The notes below the pieces were generated by a model, which was not told the origin of the DNA, did no database searches, and saw only the letters and a list, made by a program, of their open reading frames with translations. A program made the translations under genes and the position numbers. Below are positions 34,492 to 42,902 of a stretch of DNA of 64,000 nucleotides, in pieces (position 1 is the first letter of the stretch; each line of letters opens with the position of its first letter). Source of the DNA: Levilinea saccharolytica (GTDB lineage: Bacteria; Chloroflexota; Anaerolineae; Anaerolineales; Anaerolineaceae); contig NZ_LGCM01000031.1 of the NCBI RefSeq assembly GCF_001306035.1, positions 1-64,000 on the forward strand. Reading direction: 5' to 3'.

Positions 34492-36417
34492 ATGCACGGT
34501 AGTGGATGGCACAGCTACATTTCCGCCAGCGGCGAGCGCCCCAAAATCACCCGCCAGCTCCTGAACCGCGTCTTCACCTACGCCTGGCCGTATCGCAAGC
34601 ATATCGCTGGAATGTTGGTGATGATCCTCATCAGCAGCGGTCTCACCCTGATCGCCCCGCTCATCATGCGCGACCTGATTGACCGAACTCTGCCCAATCG
34701 CGACCTGAACCGCCTCATGTGGCTTTCTGGGGCCTTGCTGGCCGTTCCCCTCATTCGCGGGGGCGTTTCCATCCTTCAGCGCCGTTTCAACGCCGTGGTC
34801 GGCGAAGGCGTCATCTACGACCTGCGCGTGGCCCTTTACCACCACCTCCAGCGCATGTCCCTGCGCTTTTTCACCCAGACCCGCGTCGGCGAACTGATGA
34901 GCCGCCTCAACAACGACGTCATCGGCGCGCAAAACGCCATCAGTTCCACCATCGTGGGCATGGTCACCGACATCATCCAGGGTATCGCCGTCCTTTTTGT
35001 CATGTTCACCCTGGAATGGCGTCTGACCCTCATCAGCATCTTGATCTTGCCCCTCTTCATCCTCTCCGCCCAAAGGCTGGGCGACCGGCTGCGCATCATT
35101 GCCCGCCGCCAGATGGACCTCAACGCGGAAATGAACGCCATGATGAGTGAAACCCTCAACATCGGCGGCGCGCTGCTGGTAAAAATCTTTGGCCGTACCC
35201 AACAGGAAGTAGCGCGCTTCAGCCAGCGGGCTGCTGGCGTGCGCGACGGCGGCATCCAGCGCGCTGTCTTCGGCGCGGTATTTATCATGGTCGTCGGCCT
35301 GGTCAGCGCGGTCGGCTCCGCCCTGGTTTATTCCATCGGCGGTTATCTGGTCATCCGCGACTCGCTCACCATCGGCACCATCGTCGCCCTGGGCTCCTAC
35401 CTCGGCAGCCTCTATTCCGCTCTTTCCGGCCTGGCCAACATCCCCGTGGAATTGGCCACCTCTCTGGTCAGTTTTGAACGCGTCTTTGAAGTTCTTGACC
35501 TGCCTCAAGAAATCGCTGAAAAGCCCAACCCCGTCCGCATTCACGCCCTGCGCGGCCGCCTCACCTTTGAAAACGTTGCGTTTCAGTACGACATTGAAGG
35601 CGCCATCAACCTGTCTGAGGTGGAACGGCACGGGAAACTGCGAGAAGTGGACGCCGTCCTCTCCGGTGTTCGCAGCAGTGAACTGCCCAAGCCCGCCAAT
35701 CCCAACGGCACCAGCCAGGCTCGCGATTGGGCCTTGGAAGACATCAGTTTCGATGTGCTCCCCGGTCAGTTGGTAGCTCTGGTTGGCCCCAGCGGCGCCG
35801 GAAAAACCACCCTATCCTACCTCATCCCCCGTCTCTACGACCCCGTGCAGGGGCGCATCCTGCTTGATGATGTGGATCTGCGCGATCTCAGCCTGGATGA
35901 TCTCTCGGCGCAAATTGGCATGGTCACCCAGGAAAGCTACCTCTTCCACGACACCATCCGCGCCAACCTGCTGTTCGCCCGACCTAACGCCAGCCAAGAG
36001 CAAATGGAAGCCGCGGCCCGCGCCGCCAACATCCACGATTTCATCGCCGAGCTGCCCAACGGCTACGATACCATCGTAGGCGAGCGCGGCTACCGTCTGA
36101 GCGGCGGCGAAAAGCAGCGCGTGGCCCTGGCGCGCGTCATCCTCAAAGATCCGCGCATCCTCATTCTTGACGAAGCTACCAGTCATCTGGACAGCGAATC
36201 CGAAGCCCTCATCCAGCAGGCCCTCCGCCACATCCTGGCCGGCCGCACCAGCATCGTCATCGCTCACCGCCTCAGCACCATCCTGGCCGCCGATCAAATT
36301 CTGGTCTTCGACCGCGGCCGCATTGTGGAACGCGGCCGGCACGCTGAGCTTTTGGGAATGGGCGGCGTCTATTCCCTTTTGTACCAGACCCAGTTTGCTC
36401 ACCAAACCGCTCCCTAG
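34492..36417 (+). CDS. ABC exporter with insertion in the ATPase domain
   Basis: 641 aa. Six-helix membrane domain to about 340, then ATPase: Walker A GPSGAGKTT near 429-437, signature LSGGE, Walker B LILDEATSHLD with catalytic Glu, switch IAHRLSTILAADQI. All motifs are canonical, so it likely works as a homodimer. Odd: between the A-loop tyrosine (FQYD near 363) and the strand ALEDISF there are about 45 extra residues (about 366-411) rich in charged residues (SEVERHGKLREVD), absent in standard exporters. Co-transcribed with dus. Substrate unknown. Confidence 0.93.
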   Translation: MHGSGWHSYISASGERPKITRQLLNRVFTYAWPYRKHIAGMLVMILISSGLTLIAPLIMRDLIDRTLPNRDLNRLMWLSGALLAVPLIRGGVSILQRRFNAVVGEGVIYDLRVALYHHLQRMSLRFFTQTRVGELMSRLNNDVIGAQNAISSTIVGMVTDIIQGIAVLFVMFTLEWRLTLISILILPLFILSAQRLGDRLRIIARRQMDLNAEMNAMMSETLNIGGALLVKIFGRTQQEVARFSQRAAGVRDGGIQRAVFGAVFIMVVGLVSAVGSALVYSIGGYLVIRDSLTIGTIVALGSYLGSLYSALSGLANIPVELATSLVSFERVFEVLDLPQEIAEKPNPVRIHALRGRLTFENVAFQYDIEGAINLSEVERHGKLREVDAVLSGVRSSELPKPANPNGTSQARDWALEDISFDVLPGQLVALVGPSGAGKTTLSYLIPRLYDPVQGRILLDDVDLRDLSLDDLSAQIGMVTQESYLFHDTIRANLLFARPNASQEQMEAAARAANIHDFIAELPNGYDTIVGERGYRLSGGEKQRVALARVILKDPRILILDEATSHLDSESEALIQQALRHILAGRTSIVIAHRLSTILAADQILVFDRGRIVERGRHAELLGMGGVYSLLYQTQFAHQTAP

Positions 36418-36433
36418 CCCCATTTTTCGCACC

Positions 36434-36463
36434 TTGTCTGATCCCTAAAAATAGGGGTAAACT
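36434..36463 (+). promoter_or_regulatory. possible promoter before the lipoprotein gene
   Basis: TTGTCT (36434-36439), 18-base spacer, TAAACT (36458-36463), 21 bases before the ATG at 36484. Confidence 0.4.
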
Positions 36464-36483
36464 TGTGAGCTATGGAGGTAAAT

Positions 36484-37164
36484 ATGAAACCAAAAACAAA
36501 TCAACCCCAATGGAATAAGCTCATCCTCACCCTTGTCGGTGTTGCCGCCCTTCTCAGCGGCTGCGGCCTTGGAGCGCCGCAAGCAACCCCCACCATCGAC
36601 CCGGCGGTCGTCGCCGCCACGGTCGCGGTCATCCAGACCCAGGCGGTCGAAACCGCTGTAGCCCAAATCACTGTGGATGCGGCCTTGAACCCCAGCGCCA
36701 CCCCTACCGCCGTCCCGCCCACCAACACGCCTGAGCCCACGGCCACCCTGGCCCCCTCGGCCACCCTTCCCCCGCCGCCCACCGCCACCTTCATCCCCGC
36801 CACAGCCAGGCCGACCAACACCAGCACCCCCGCAGCACTCCAATGCTCAGTCGTCTCTGCCTCGCCCGCCAACAAGGCCGAAATGACCCCCGGTCAGGAT
36901 TTTGACGGCAAATGGACCTTCAAGAACAGCGGCACAGAGGCCTGGGATGCCAACGATATTGACTTCCGCTATTACGAAGGCCACAAATTCCAGACCAGCG
37001 TCGATGGTCTGGACCTGCCGAAAAAAGTTGAGGTTGGTGATACCGTCAGCTTTATCGTGGATATGGTCGCCCCCACCGAAAAAGGCAGCTACACAGCCAA
37101 CTGGGCACTGTCCTTTGGCGCTTCGCGCTTCTGCGTGGTGACCGTCAGCATTGTGGTCAAGTAA
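36484..37164 (+). CDS. lipoprotein with Pro/Thr linker and NBR1-Ig-like domain
   Basis: 226 aa. The ATG at 36484 has GGAGG 5 bases upstream; the frame's earlier ATG at 36472 is too close to it. Signal peptide with lipobox LLSGCG, then an Ala/Val/Thr coiled segment and about 60 residues of Thr/Pro repeats (PTNTPEPTATLAP type). The C-terminal ~100 residues resemble the Ig-like domain of NBR1 (WTFKNSGTEAW, VEVGDTVSFIVDMVAPTEKGSY, ANWAL). This combination is common in Chloroflexota surface lipoproteins. Expected to be anchored outside; binding partner unknown. Confidence 0.8.
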   Translation: MKPKTNQPQWNKLILTLVGVAALLSGCGLGAPQATPTIDPAVVAATVAVIQTQAVETAVAQITVDAALNPSATPTAVPPTNTPEPTATLAPSATLPPPPTATFIPATARPTNTSTPAALQCSVVSASPANKAEMTPGQDFDGKWTFKNSGTEAWDANDIDFRYYEGHKFQTSVDGLDLPKKVEVGDTVSFIVDMVAPTEKGSYTANWALSFGASRFCVVTVSIVVK

Positions 37165-37185
37165 CCTCACCACTCCTACCGGCCC

Positions 37186-38658
37186 ATGAACCGACCGTTG
37201 GTTTTCATCCCGCGCATCCTGGCCCTGGCGCTGATTCTGTCTGCTGTCGGCCTGTTGGTGCTCTTCTCTGTCACCAGTCAGGAAACCACCTTCGTTTTCC
37301 CTGCCGGTTCCACCATTGCTAATCTTCCGGTTGGCGGTCTGGACGAAACCCAGGCCGCCGACCGGCTGCGGCAAGTCTACGACCAGCCGCTCCAGCTTCG
37401 CTATCAGGATTCTCTCATCCAGCTTTCCCCGGCCCAGCTCGGTTTTTCACCGGATTACAACGCCTGGGTAAGCGCCTGCCGCCAGCAAACCGGCCAGATT
37501 ACCTTCTGGCAGCGCCTGTGGGGACGCGGCAAAATGCAAAGCTGCCAGGTGCCCGCACAGGCCGCCTCCGATCCTGCGGCAATCGAAGCCTACTTGCGCG
37601 CCGAAATTGCCCCGCGCTACGACCAGCCCGCCTCTGCCCCTGTCCCCTACCCGGGGGACGTGCGCTACATCCCCGGCCGCTCCGGTTGGAGCCTGGATAT
37701 CCCCCAGGCCGTCCCCCTGATCCAGGCCGCCCTCACAGATCCCACGCGCGCGCCGGTTCAGCTGCCTGTCGCCGAATCCGGCCCGCTCCCGCCCTTGTTT
37801 GAAAATCTGGATACCCAGCTGCGCCAATTGGTGCGCGTTTCCGGCTTTGACGGCATCGTGGAGCTGTATCTGCAAGATTTAACCAATGACCGCATCATCC
37901 ATTTCGCCCTGCAGAATGGGCAGGAAATTGAGCCCGGCGTGGCTTTCACCGCCGCCAGCACCATGAAAATCCCCATTATGCTCTCGGTGCTGCGCCGCAT
38001 TCCCGAGCCCACCCCCGCCGATTACCTCACCCTCCTGGAGCGCATGATCGTCCTTTCCGAAAACCCGCCCTCCGACACCCTGATGGAATCCATTGATCCT
38101 GTCTCCGGACCGCTGATCATCACCGATGACCTGCGCGAAATGGGCTTTCAAAACACCTTCATCGCCGGCTTCTTTTATCTGGGCGCGCCTCTTCTTAAGC
38201 TATACGAAACCCCCGCCAACCTGCGCACAGATATCAATGTATCCCCCGACATGTACAACCAGACCACCCCCGCCGAAATCGGGCTGCTCCTCCACGAAAT
38301 TTACCGCTGTGCCGAAGGCAGCCCCAACCGCATCACCTCCACGTTCGAAGGGCAGGTCACCCCCAGCGAATGTCAGCTCATCCTCGACACCCTCGCCCGC
38401 AACAAAATCGCCCTGCTCAGCGAAGCCGGTGTCCCCGACGGGACTCGCGTAGCCCACAAACACGGCTGGATCGAGGAATCCGACGGCCTGCTGCACACCA
38501 TGAGCGACGCCGCCGTCATCTACACCCCTGGCGGCGATTTTGTCTTCACCGCCTACGTCTACCGCCAGGAGCAGTTGGTTTTTGACCCCGCCAACCTGCT
38601 CATCGCCCAAATGGCCCAAACCGCCTACACCTATTTCAATCTGCCTCCCGCTCCCTGA
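37186..38658 (+). CDS. serine beta-lactamase-like hydrolase with N-terminal membrane anchor and VanW/YoaR-type domain
   Basis: 490 aa. One membrane segment at about 10-30. The next ~200 residues resemble the peptidoglycan-binding YoaR/VanW-associated domain (FPAGSTIANLPVGGLDETQAADRL). The C-terminal half is a class A beta-lactamase fold: nucleophile motif S-T-M-K (AASTMKIP near 261-268), SEN near 299, and HKHGW in place of KTG. Such proteins may hydrolyse beta-lactams or act as a DD-carboxypeptidase; the replaced KTG makes real lactamase activity uncertain. 21 bases after the lipoprotein gene, so the two may be co-expressed. Confidence 0.8.
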   Translation: MNRPLVFIPRILALALILSAVGLLVLFSVTSQETTFVFPAGSTIANLPVGGLDETQAADRLRQVYDQPLQLRYQDSLIQLSPAQLGFSPDYNAWVSACRQQTGQITFWQRLWGRGKMQSCQVPAQAASDPAAIEAYLRAEIAPRYDQPASAPVPYPGDVRYIPGRSGWSLDIPQAVPLIQAALTDPTRAPVQLPVAESGPLPPLFENLDTQLRQLVRVSGFDGIVELYLQDLTNDRIIHFALQNGQEIEPGVAFTAASTMKIPIMLSVLRRIPEPTPADYLTLLERMIVLSENPPSDTLMESIDPVSGPLIITDDLREMGFQNTFIAGFFYLGAPLLKLYETPANLRTDINVSPDMYNQTTPAEIGLLLHEIYRCAEGSPNRITSTFEGQVTPSECQLILDTLARNKIALLSEAGVPDGTRVAHKHGWIEESDGLLHTMSDAAVIYTPGGDFVFTAYVYRQEQLVFDPANLLIAQMAQTAYTYFNLPPAP

Positions 38659-38711
38659 ACCGGCTTTTCCTCTTCATTTGTTAATAATTTATACGAGTCT
38701 GCCTTCCCTTG

Positions 38712-38740
38712 TTGACGTACTCCCCCCTGTCGCTTATAAT
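38712..38740 (+). promoter_or_regulatory. strong sigma-70 promoter of tRNA-Leu
   Basis: TTGACG (38712-38717), 17-base spacer, TATAAT (38735-38740). Expected start about 38747, six bases before the tRNA. Confidence 0.88.
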
Positions 38741-38752
38741 CCAAAGTTGCGT

Positions 38753-38834
38753 GGGGAAGTGCTGGAACTGGCAGACAGGCATGACTTAGGATCATGTGCC
38801 TCCGGGCGTAAGGGTTCGAGCCCCTTCTTCCCCA
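38753..38834 (+). tRNA. tRNA-Leu (anticodon UAG)
   Basis: 82 bases without encoded CCA. Acceptor GGGGAAG (38753-38759) pairs with CTTCCCC (38827-38833), discriminator A at 38834. T8-G9, D arm with GGCAGAC, anticodon stem CATGA/TCATG with loop CTTAGGA (anticodon TAG at 38787-38789), a long class-II variable arm (TGCC...GGGCG), and T arm AAGGG-TTCGAGC-CCCTT. Reads CUA and probably other CUN codons. No terminator follows before the trigger factor start 44 bases later, so the two can share a primary transcript. Confidence 0.95.
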
Positions 38835-38877
38835 CTGTGTGCCGACAAACTATATATGTGACAGAAGGAACGCTGCT

Positions 38878-40314
38878 TTGAAGATTGAAACTACCCCCCT
38901 CGAAAACCAGCAGGTACAGGTGGATGTTGAGTTGGAAAGCGAAGTCCTGCAAGGCTACATGCGCCGCGCAGCTCGCAAAATTGCCCAAGACACCCGCATC
39001 CCCGGATTTCGCCCCGGCAAAGCCCCCTTTGATGTCGTCCGCCGCTTGTACGGCGATGAGGCCATCCAGAAGGAAGCCGTCGAACTGATGATTGATGACG
39101 TCTATCCGCAGATGCTCACCGAAGCCAATCTGGAACCTTCCGGTCCCGGAACCCTCAAGGAAATCAGCAGCTTCGACCCGCCCAAGTTTTCCTTCATCGT
39201 GCCCCTGGCCCCCGAAGTGACCCTGGGTGATTACGCCGCCATCCGCAAAGAATATGCCCCTGCACCCGTCACCGACGAAGAGGTCGAAAAAGTGCTCAAC
39301 GGCCTGCGCAACGACATGGCCACTGCTGAGCCTGCGGGCGACCGCCCAGCCCAAGAGGGCGACCTGGTGTACGTCGATCTTTCCGGCGTTCTCACCCAAC
39401 CCGCCGAGGGTGAATCCGAAACCATCATTGATGAGCGCCCCGCCCAGTTCCTCATCGGCGATCAGGACAACGACTCCTGGCCGTATCCTGGCTTCTCCAA
39501 GGAACTCATCGGCCTTTCCGAAGGTGACGTCAAGGATATCGAATTCACCTATCCCGAAGACACCCCCTTCACCCGCCTGGCCGGAAAATCCGCTCGTTTC
39601 ACGGTCAAAGTTACAGCGGTAAAGGTCATGCAGTACCCCGAGATGGATGATGAATTTGCCAAATCGGTGGGCGATTTCGAAAACTTCCAGGCCCTGCGCG
39701 ATACCGTGCGCACCTCACTGGAAGCCCGCCAGAATTCTGAATATGACCAGCAGTATGTGGATGAGCTGATTGATGAAATCATCGCCCAATCCACCATTCA
39801 ATACCCCCCGCACATGCTGGAAGAAGAGCAGGAACACATCCTCAAGCACCTGCAAGAGGACCTGGCCGAACGCAAGCTGGATCTGGACACCTATCTGAAA
39901 GTCCGCCAGCTGGACCGCGCCGCCTTCATCGAACAGGAAGTCGTCCCCTCGGCCAAGAAACGCCTGTCGCGCTCGCTGGTTTTGGAAAAAATTGCCCAGG
40001 CTGAGAATATTCAGCTGGACAAGGGCGAGCTTTCCGAGGCCGTCAACCAGCGTCTGGGTGAACTTTCCCAGTCCATCGCGCAGGATAAGAAATACCGCTC
40101 CAAAGCGGCCCAGGCAGATCTGCTCAACGCCCTGGCGTTTGACACCGCCAACCGCTTATTCAATGAACGGCTCATGGATCGACTGAAGCGCATTGCCTCC
40201 GGGCAGGCTGAAGCGGAAGAAGTTGCCGCTGCCGAAGTCGAAGCCAAAGCAGCCGAACTGGCCCCCGGCACCGAAGGCGGTGAGACTCCTGAAGCCGGGA
40301 CAACCGAAGCTTAA
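38878..40314 (+). CDS. tig: trigger factor (ribosome-associated chaperone / PPIase)
   Basis: 478 aa. The TTG at 38878 is the likely start: AAGGAA lies 7 bases upstream and the product opens with the normal [10 protein letters not shown]; a GTG at 38839 would begin almost inside the tRNA. Ribosome-binding signature in GFRPGKAP near 42-49. FKBP-type PPIase domain ([12 protein letters not shown] region, [15 protein letters not shown]), then the helical C-terminal arms. A C-terminal Ala/Glu-rich tail extends beyond the usual end. It catches nascent chains at the ribosome exit. It precedes clpP, the usual order, but clpX is not next. Confidence 0.95.
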   Translation: MKIETTPLENQQVQVDVELESEVLQGYMRRAARKIAQDTRIPGFRPGKAPFDVVRRLYGDEAIQKEAVELMIDDVYPQMLTEANLEPSGPGTLKEISSFDPPKFSFIVPLAPEVTLGDYAAIRKEYAPAPVTDEEVEKVLNGLRNDMATAEPAGDRPAQEGDLVYVDLSGVLTQPAEGESETIIDERPAQFLIGDQDNDSWPYPGFSKELIGLSEGDVKDIEFTYPEDTPFTRLAGKSARFTVKVTAVKVMQYPEMDDEFAKSVGDFENFQALRDTVRTSLEARQNSEYDQQYVDELIDEIIAQSTIQYPPHMLEEEQEHILKHLQEDLAERKLDLDTYLKVRQLDRAAFIEQEVVPSAKKRLSRSLVLEKIAQAENIQLDKGELSEAVNQRLGELSQSIAQDKKYRSKAAQADLLNALAFDTANRLFNERLMDRLKRIASGQAEAEEVAAAEVEAKAAELAPGTEGGETPEAGTTEA

Positions 40315-40340
40315 CGTTTGTCAAAGTGTCTGAGGTAACT

Positions 40341-40949
40341 ATGTCGTCCATTCCTGACTTTAAGTCCGTCATCCCGATGGTCATTGAATCCTCCGGCCGG
40401 GGTGAGCGCGCGTATGATATCTACTCGCTGCTCCTCAAGGAACGCATCATCTTCCTCGGCACGGGCATTGATGACCAGGTCGCCAATCTGGTGGTCGCCC
40501 AGCTCCTCTTCCTCAACCGCGAGGATCCTGAGCGCGAAATCCAGATGTACATCAACTCCCCCGGCGGTCAAATCTACGCCGGTCTGGCCATCTACGACAC
40601 CATGCAGTTCATCTCCAACCCCATCCGCACCTTCGCGGTGGGCGTCACCGCCTCGTTTGGCACCGTGCTGCTGACGGCTGGCACCAAGGGCATGCGTCAT
40701 TCGCTGCCCAACGCCACCATCCACATGCACCAGCCCCTGGGCGGTGCGCAGGGCCAGGCCTCCGATATCGAAATCCAGGCGCGCGAGATCCTACGCCTGA
40801 AGGCCCGCCTGTTGGAAATCATGGCCCGCCACACCGAAAAGCCGCTGGATGTCATCGAAAAAGACACCGAGCGCGATTACTACCTCTCGGCCCAGCAGGC
40901 GGTGGAATACGGCCTGATTGACAGCGTCTTGCAGCCGCCGGAACGCTGA
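40341..40949 (+). CDS. clpP: ATP-dependent Clp protease proteolytic subunit
   Basis: 202 aa from the ATG at 40341 (GAGG 7 bases upstream; a GTG at 40326 is less likely). Catalytic triad S105 (TASFGT), H130 (IHMHQP) and D179 (TERDYYLSA) at the spacing of E. coli Clp[18 protein letters not shown] and [14 protein letters not shown] are typical. The Ser segment GVTASFG differs from the common GQAASMG, so this may be one of several ClpP paralogs. It forms a tetradecamer degrading proteins fed by ClpX or ClpA/C. Directly after tig (26 bases). Confidence 0.95.
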   Translation: MSSIPDFKSVIPMVIESSGRGERAYDIYSLLLKERIIFLGTGIDDQVANLVVAQLLFLNREDPEREIQMYINSPGGQIYAGLAIYDTMQFISNPIRTFAVGVTASFGTVLLTAGTKGMRHSLPNATIHMHQPLGGAQGQASDIEIQAREILRLKARLLEIMARHTEKPLDVIEKDTERDYYLSAQQAVEYGLIDSVLQPPER

Positions 40950-40970
40950 TCAGTTCTAAAAACCTATTGT

Positions 40971-41012
40971 AGGCCGGATGGCCCCCCTGGCGGCTGTCCG
41001 GCCTGTGTGTTT
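40971..41012 (+). terminator. weak terminator-like hairpin after clpP
   Basis: AGGCCGG (40971-40977) pairs with CCGGCCT (40998-41004) across a 20-base GC-rich loop; GTGTGTTT follows. The T tract is poor, so it may only partly terminate. Confidence 0.4.
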
Positions 41013-41028
41013 CACGGAGTGACTTCGT

Positions 41029-41814
41029 ATGCTTGCCTCTCTGACTCCCGCCGTCCAGGCCGCAATTTTAGACATGGACGGCGTCTTATGGAAAGACAAA
41101 CAGCCGCTCATCAACCTCAAAGAAGCTTTCGAGCGCTTTGATGCCCTGGGCATTCGCGTGGTTCTGGCCACCAACAACTCCTCACGCACCGTCAAAGAGT
41201 ATCAGGAAAAAATTGCGTCCATGGGCGCACAGGTGGATGAGGAACAAATTGTCACCTCCTCTATGGCCGCCGCCCACGTTCTCCAGCAGCGCTTCCCTCA
41301 GGGCGGGCCGGTTTACATCATGGGCGCTGACAGCTTGCATCAGGCCCTGGAACAGGCCGGGTTTTATCACGCCGAAGACAACGTCCTCGCCGTGATTTCG
41401 GGCCTGGACCGCACCTTCTCCTTTGAAAAATTGGCCCGCGCCACCCGTCTCATCCGCCAGGGGGCCTTCTTCATGGGCACCAACCCCGACACCACCTTCC
41501 CCACCCCCAACGGCCTGGGCCCCGGCGCGGGTTCCATCCTAGCTGCTATCCAGACTGCCAGCGAGCAAACCGCCGTCATCGCGGGCAAGCCCAGCCCCAC
41601 CCTCTACCAAATGGCCATGCAGCGCCTGGGGGTTTCCCCCCAGCAAACCGTCTCCATCGGCGACCGCATGGAGACCGACATCCTCGGCGGCATTCGCGCC
41701 GGCTGCCGCACCGCCCTGGTGCTTTCCGGCGTCACCTCACGCCAGATCCTGCAAACCTACGATTACCAGCCCGATCTGGTCGCCGAAGATCTGATCCATT
41801 TGTTATCCGCCTAA
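41029..41814 (+). CDS. HAD-IIA family sugar/nucleotide phosphatase (NagD-like)
   Basis: 261 aa. HAD motif I DMDGVLW near 17-23 (nucleophile Asp), motif II ATNNSSRT with the IIA cap after it, motif III KPSPTLYQMA, motif IV GDRMETDI. This is the NagD/4-nitrophenylphosphatase subfamily, whose members dephosphorylate UMP, phosphoglycolate, glycerol phosphate and similar. Specific substrate not determinable. GGAGTG lies upstream of the ATG. Confidence 0.9.
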   Translation: MLASLTPAVQAAILDMDGVLWKDKQPLINLKEAFERFDALGIRVVLATNNSSRTVKEYQEKIASMGAQVDEEQIVTSSMAAAHVLQQRFPQGGPVYIMGADSLHQALEQAGFYHAEDNVLAVISGLDRTFSFEKLARATRLIRQGAFFMGTNPDTTFPTPNGLGPGAGSILAAIQTASEQTAVIAGKPSPTLYQMAMQRLGVSPQQTVSIGDRMETDILGGIRAGCRTALVLSGVTSRQILQTYDYQPDLVAEDLIHLLSA

Positions 41815-41826
41815 GGAACCCCCAAA

Positions 41827-42888
41827 ATGACCGATCCGCTCCCCCTTATTTATGATCTGGACCTTCCTGAACTTCAAGACCTCTTGAAGTCCTGGGGGGA
41901 GCCGGCTTTTCGCGCCCGCCAAATCTGGCAAGGCCTCTACCAGCACCTGTGGGACTCCCCTGAGCAGTTCACCAACATCCCCGCCAGCCTGCGCGAGAAA
42001 TTGTTCACCGGCTTTCGCTTCAGCGCCCTCCAGCCCGCGCAGGTGCTGTCCTCCAACGACGGCGAAACCGTCAAGACCCTCTTCACCTTGTGGGATGGGC
42101 GCGCTATTGAAGCCGTGCTGATGCGCTATTCCGAACGCCGCACCCTGTGTATCAGCTCTCAGGCGGGCTGTGCCATGGGCTGCGTCTTCTGCGCCACCGG
42201 CCAAATGGGTTTTAAACGCCACCTTACCAGCGGCGAGATTGTGGCCCAGGTGCTGCATTATGCCCGCATCCTCCAGGCCGAAAACGACCACGTCACCAAT
42301 GTGGTCATCATGGGCATGGGCGAGCCTTTTCACAATTACAATGCCGTCCTCCACGCCGTAGATCGGCTGAACCACCCCGAGGGCTTCAAGTTTGGCGAAC
42401 GCCGCGTCACCATCTCCACCGTCGGCCTGGTGCCCCTCATCCGCCGCTTTGCCGATGAAAACCGCCAGATCAACCTGGCCATCAGCCTGCACGCCGTGGA
42501 TGACGCCCAGCGTTCTTCCATGATGCCCATCAACAAACAGTACCCCATCGCCAAGCTGTTGGAAGCCTGCCGCTACTACATCAACAAAACCCGCCGCCGC
42601 ATCACCTTTGAATGGGCCCTCATCCGAGACGTGAACGACTCACCGGAAACTGCCATCCGTTTGGCGGGTCTGCTCAAAGGCATGCTCTGCCATGTCAACG
42701 TCATCCCCCTCAACCCCACCCAAAGGTACCCCGGGCAGGCCACCACCCGTGAACGCGCCCAGGCCTTTCAGGCCGAGTTGGAAAAGCGCGGCATCACCTG
42801 CAGCATCCGCATTCGCCGCGGGATCGACATCCAGGCGGGCTGCGGGCAGTTGGCCATTCAGGCCTCAGACGCATCCAACCAACCATGA
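41827..42888 (+). CDS. rlmN: dual-specificity RNA methyltransferase RlmN
   Basis: 353 aa radical SAM enzyme. Cluster motif CAMGCVFC (CxxxCxxC) near 115-122, followed by GQMGFKRHLTSGEIV; SAM motif GMGEPFHNYNAV; a conserved C-terminal Cys in GCGQLA region and CSIRIRRG. It methylates C2 of A2503 in 23S rRNA and A37 in some tRNAs, helping decoding accuracy and drug response. Its stop TGA is part of the extended -10 of the ftsY promoter. 12 bases after the HAD gene. Confidence 0.95.
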   Translation: MTDPLPLIYDLDLPELQDLLKSWGEPAFRARQIWQGLYQHLWDSPEQFTNIPASLREKLFTGFRFSALQPAQVLSSNDGETVKTLFTLWDGRAIEAVLMRYSERRTLCISSQAGCAMGCVFCATGQMGFKRHLTSGEIVAQVLHYARILQAENDHVTNVVIMGMGEPFHNYNAVLHAVDRLNHPEGFKFGERRVTISTVGLVPLIRRFADENRQINLAISLHAVDDAQRSSMMPINKQYPIAKLLEACRYYINKTRRRITFEWALIRDVNDSPETAIRLAGLLKGMLCHVNVIPLNPTQRYPGQATTRERAQAFQAELEKRGITCSIRIRRGIDIQAGCGQLAIQASDASNQP

Positions 42889-42894
42889 TATAAT
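42886..42894 (+). promoter_or_regulatory. extended -10 promoter of ftsY
   Basis: TGATATAAT, a consensus extended -10, ends 8 bases before the ftsY ATG at 42903. A transcript starting about 42901 would be nearly leaderless. Confidence 0.6.
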
Positions 42895-42902
42895 CCCAAA
42901 CT

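Noticed and set aside
38751-38836. tRNA acceptor pairing GTGGGGA/TCCCCAC
   Set aside because: It gives discriminator T and misplaces T8-G9. Shifting to GGGGAAG/CTTCCCC gives A73 and a normal tRNA-Leu.
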